Positions 42,385 through 44,877 of a stretch of DNA of 44,877 bases are shown piece by piece. Origin of the DNA: Melioribacteraceae bacterium (GTDB taxonomy: Bacteria > Bacteroidota > Ignavibacteria > Ignavibacteriales > Melioribacteraceae); NCBI GenBank assembly GCA_028280855.1, contig JANQLA010000502.1, positions 1-44,877 on the forward strand. Reading direction: 5' to 3'. The notes under the pieces are model-generated. The model had not been told where the DNA came from. It ran no database searches and saw nothing but the letters and a program-made list of their open reading frames with translations. How positions within the stretch are numbered: the stretch's first letter is position 1; each line of letters begins with the position of its first letter. Position numbers and translations under genes: made by a program.

Positions 42385-42828
42385 TTAAGTTACTTCGAGA
42401 GCTGCCAGATCTGCAATGTCCTGAGGTCGACCAACGAATCTTTTTGTTTTTATTAAATCTTCTCTAGATAGAAATGGTATTTTAATCCCGCTCCATTCGA
42501 CAATATTTTTATTTGGATAACATTCCTTAAATACTATCCCATCAACATTCATTAAAATATCAATACAAACCGGTGGTTCACCAATGGGAGCGCGTAAATT
42601 TCTGTTTAGAAATACGGATTTATCCACATCGCTTACTGCACAGAAATTTTCTACTACTGTTTTCATCCTGGCAGCATTTTTAGTACTAATTTCTATCCAT
42701 ATGTCAAGGTCACCCGTGTTGCGGGGCTTAGGCGAATAAAGATTTAGCGCATATCCTCCCACAACAAGGTAGAGCACGTTATGTTCGTTCAACAATTCTA
42801 AAAATTCTTTTAAGTCTTTGTGAAGCAT
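42385..42828 (-). CDS. AbiEii/DUF6036-type nucleotidyltransferase
   Basis: This 147-residue protein has the nucleotidyltransferase signature VVGGYALNLYSPKPRNTGDL followed by DIWIE. The first part is the GGxA-type turn, and the D-x-D pair (GDLDIWI) supplies metal ligands; a third Asp lies in VCIDILMN. The C-terminal LSREDLIKTKRFVGRPQDIA is typical of AbiEii/DUF6036 proteins, which transfer nucleotides to tRNA or proteins and often act as toxins. It overlaps the upstream small gene by 50 bases, a strong sign of coupled expression. Confidence 0.83.
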   Translation of the reverse strand: MLHKDLKEFLELLNEHNVLYLVVGGYALNLYSPKPRNTGDLDIWIEISTKNAARMKTVVENFCAVSDVDKSVFLNRNLRAPIGEPPVCIDILMNVDGIVFKECYPNKNIVEWSGIKIPFLSREDLIKTKRFVGRPQDIADLAALEVT

Positions 42829-42982
42829 TATTGCCTCTAATTATTGCTTCAGCGGCGTTTAACTTCTCTTCCGCTGTTTTTTTTCTCCAGAACTCTTTCC
42901 AAGTGACTTCATCCGGCAATTTCGCATCCACAGTTCTAAATATGCGACCGTTTTGTTCTTCGTTTTTATGTTGGCTGCACAT
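42779..42982 (-). CDS. Small partner protein of the nucleotidyltransferase
   Basis: The ATG at 42982 gives 67 residues; an upstream in-frame start would add a hydrophobic leader without a ribosome-binding site. The sequence is charged and helical (LPDEVTWKEFWRKKTAEEKL, NAAEAIIRGNNASQRLKRIF). It has no named family that I recognise. It runs 50 bases into the nucleotidyltransferase gene and is always the first of the pair here. An antitoxin or substrate-adaptor role is inferred from position. Confidence 0.65.
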   Translation of the reverse strand: MCSQHKNEEQNGRIFRTVDAKLPDEVTWKEFWRKKTAEEKLNAAEAIIRGNNASQRLKRIFRIVERT

Positions 42983-43107
42983 TATGAGATCCCGATTGTA
43001 GATCAGTTTTACAAATAGAAACTGTAAAATAATATACACAAAAAAATGCTTAGAAATGAGAATAGCAAAAACATAAAATATTAGAGATTCAGAGAATTTG
43101 CTTCATC

Positions 43108-43139
43108 TGATTATTTTGCACTGCTTTACAAAATAGTCA
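43108..43139. repeat. 11-bp inverted repeat
   Basis: TGATTATTTTG (43108-43118) and CAAAATAGTCA (43129-43139) pair in 10 of 11 positions around a 10-base loop. No T-run follows on either strand. It may be an operator. Confidence 0.4.
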
Positions 43140-43214
43140 AGCAACTGGAAGGAGGCTTCAAATTTTTCTCTTTTCAAATATCGAAAATAAGTCGACATCT
43201 CATCTTAAAACAAC

Positions 43215-43254
43215 TTCGCGAATTATTTTGGCGTGCACGAAAATATTTCGCGAA
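43215..43254. repeat. 40-bp imperfect palindrome
   Basis: The outer TTCGCGAA on each side and the TTATTTT/AAAATAT arms match in 14 of 15 positions. The centre GTGCAC is itself a palindrome, with a two-base bulge on one side. Length and symmetry exceed a usual operator. Confidence 0.55.
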
Positions 43255-43285
43255 TAGCTTTTCAGAAACAGTCGCAATTCAAAAT

Positions 43286-43352
43286 TTTGAGACTTTTTAG
43301 GTGGCATAAACTTTGCCATTCGTGTCTCAAATCACAATTGGAGCTGCCACCT
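43286..43352 (+). promoter_or_regulatory. Candidate leader RNA with mutually exclusive stems before the VIT/VWA gene
   Basis: Stem 1 pairs TTTGAGAC (43286-43293) with GTCTCAAA (43324-43331) and can enclose stem 3, TGGCA (43302-43306) with TGCCA (43314-43318). Stem 2 pairs AGGTGGCA (43299-43306) with TGCCACCT (43345-43352), just before the ATG at 43356. Stems 1 and 2 interleave, so they exclude each other unless a pseudoknot forms. Stem 2 would mask the start region. Regulation is inferred. Confidence 0.4.
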
Positions 43353-43355
43353 TCC

Positions 43356-44877
43356 ATGAAAAAAATTTTACAATTCTTAAGCTATCATTAATTCTGTTTC
43401 TCTTTTTAGAAGCAAGCAGCGTCTTTGCAGTTGGCGCATTGTTTTCCCGTCCGCGCTGGTCGCAGGAAGAATACAGGAAAATGTGGATTAAAAATATGAT
43501 TGCCACTATCGACATCGATGAACAAATTTCCGTCACACGTCTCGACCAAACTTTCTATAACGAGATGAACGAATCAGTTGAAGCGATATTTATCTTCCCC
43601 TTACCCGAAGACGCAACAATAACCGAACTTATTTATTGGGTAAACGGGCAGCGATACGTGGCTGAAATACGCGAACGGCAGGCTGCTGTTGCAGCATATA
43701 ATCAGCGGCTACAGCAGTGGCTTGACCCGGCGCTGCTTGAATACCTGGGTGATAACTTATTCCGCCTTTCAATTGTTCCTATCGAACCGTTGAGCGAAGT
43801 GCGTACGGAGATTACTTACATCGAACCGCTTAAATACGAGTTCGGTACTGTTGAATATAAGTTGCAGTTGAATACAGTTGGGCTTTCGTCGCAGCCGCTT
43901 GAAACAGTTGCGGTTGATCTTAACTCAAAGTCAAAGTTTAACTACCAGTCTTTCGTATCACCGTCTCACAGAAACTCAACAGCGCTGCAAATCAATAAAC
44001 TAGCCGATAATCATTACACACTTTTTTACGGTGATGAAAACTTTTACCCGGACAAAGATCTTGTAGTTCAATTTGCAACGGACAGAAGCGAAGTTGATTT
44101 TACCGTGCTTACGTATACCCCGTCCGTAGAAGATTCAATGGGCGAAGACAGCTTTTACGCCATGTGGGTTACATCGCCTGATATTGTTGAACAAGGCGAT
44201 ATACTGCCGAAGAATATTGTTTTTACCGCAGATGTTTCATCAAGCATGGAAGGCGAAAGGCTTGCACAGCTAAAAGATGCGATGCATAACTTTATCGATT
44301 TGCTAAAGCCTGATGATAAGTTTAACATCGTTACTTTCGGCACTTTTGTCGAAAAGTTTCAACCTGATTTAATTGACGCAACCGAATCGAACAAACAGGC
44401 TGCGCGGGATTTCGTTTTTCAACTAGCGGCATTGGGCCTCACAAACATCAACGAAGCATTAACATCGTCGCTTACACAAACTTTCTCAGGCGAAACTCAC
44501 AACTCGATTATATTTTTAACGGATGGCGAGCCTACGTGGGGCGAAACAAATTCCGATTCAATAGTTGCTCATACAAAAAAATTCAATACTAACGACGTTA
44601 AAATATTTTCCTTCGGAGTAGGCGAAACTGTAAGTCGCACACTGCTAGAAAATATTGCAGGCAATAATCAAGGTTATGCTTTCTTTATTGAAAGCGATGA
44701 CAGCATTGCACTGGTTGTAAATAATTTGTTTGAACGAATTTCACAGCCGGTACTTACAGATATAGGTATTGATTTCGGGGGATTAAACTTTTGGGATAAT
44801 TATCCTAAATCAATTCCCGATCTTTATTGGGGAAGTCAGTTGTTATTCCTGGGAAAGTACAGTAACAGCGGTAACTT
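43356..44877 (+). CDS. VIT and VWA domain surface protein (3' truncated, frame broken near the start)
   Basis: From about 43373 one frame is open to the window end. It encodes a signal peptide (LKLSLILFLFLEASSVFA) and a VIT domain (TRLDQTFYNEMNESVEAIFI, FPLPEDATITELIYWVNG, AEIRERQAAVAAYNQ). A VWA domain follows with a complete MIDAS site: DVSSS, the Thr in LGLTNINEA and the Asp in FLTDGEPTWG. No ATG starts that frame. The ATG at 43356 with GGAG upstream is in another frame and stops after 11 codons. One extra A in the run of seven A's at 43359-43365 would join them and give a classic MKKNFTILK signal start. VIT/VWA proteins are envelope-anchored and bind metal-dependent ligands; partners are unknown. 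Confidence 0.85.

Larger units (their letters stand above)
42983..43355. other. Structured divergent intergenic region before the VIT/VWA gene
   Basis: The interval lies between the nucleotidyltransferase pair (leftward) and the VIT/VWA gene (rightward). It contains an 11-bp inverted repeat (43108-43139), a 40-bp imperfect palindrome (43215-43254) and overlapping alternative stems at 43286-43352. An AAGGAGG Shine-Dalgarno-like string at 43149-43155 has no start codon after it. No protein gene is supported. Confidence 0.6.

Overview
The window is an A+T-rich chromosomal segment, most likely from Bacteroidota in the broad sense and specifically an Ignavibacteria-like lineage. The evidence is two giant exported proteins ending in the QNYPNPFNP-type C-terminal sorting domain of type IX secretion (T9SS), a TonB-dependent receptor with a carboxypeptidase-like plug extension, LytTR signalling, PadR plus FtsX-type permease pairs, and a TAnnTTTG-like promoter. 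No rRNA, tRNA, IS element, prophage or CRISPR array was seen. Assignments rest on reading motifs by eye; no database search was possible.

Layout. (1) 1-2.8 kb: recombination/repair block recJ (5' truncated), yebC, ruvC, ruvA. ruvC is split by an apparent -1 frameshift at an A-run. (2) 2.9-10.4 kb: esterase, FapA/DUF342 protein, PadR regulator plus large FtsX/MacB-type permease, and a small membrane protein followed by a membrane-anchored AraC regulator. (3) 10.5-16.1 kb: a TonB-dependent receptor with a hairpin-rich leader, two adjacent PIN-domain toxin-antitoxin pairs, and an S41 peptidase. (4) 16.3-21.1 kb: a LytS/LytTR-type two-component pair, an ECF sigma / small membrane protein / CpxP-like sensor trio, and an FG-GAP lipoprotein. 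(5) 21.3-24.4 kb: an SbtA/SbtB-type bicarbonate transport pair, and a GlxA-type regulator divergent from a VOC protein and an ABM monooxygenase.

(6) 24.7-37.8 kb, the most distinctive part: a leftward run of three exported-protein genes. A propeller-like protein is coupled by an ATGA overlap to a 1738-residue protein with an M23-like head, a beta-helix and a T9SS tail. That is followed by a 2164-residue BACON/FG-GAP protein with a T9SS tail and an intrinsic terminator. This looks like a dedicated cell-surface system of unknown role. (7) 38-42.3 kb: a sodium/solute symporter, a relic of a DUF2807 gene, an SDR dehydrogenase, and a BtuF-like lipoprotein. (8) 42.4-44.9 kb: a nucleotidyltransferase / small-protein pair. 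It is divergent, across a strongly structured 373-base region, from a VIT/VWA surface protein truncated by the window end. The VIT/VWA reading frame is also broken by a missing base in an A-run.

Several non-coding palindromes stand out: a 31-bp near-perfect palindrome after the SDR gene, a 70-bp inverted-repeat element inside the sigma-factor operon, a possible attenuator before the TonB receptor, paired palindromic sites 84 bp apart before the three-gene operon, and alternative RNA stems at the VIT/VWA start. Two A-run frameshifts in otherwise well-conserved genes suggest that consensus error should be excluded before biology is read into them.
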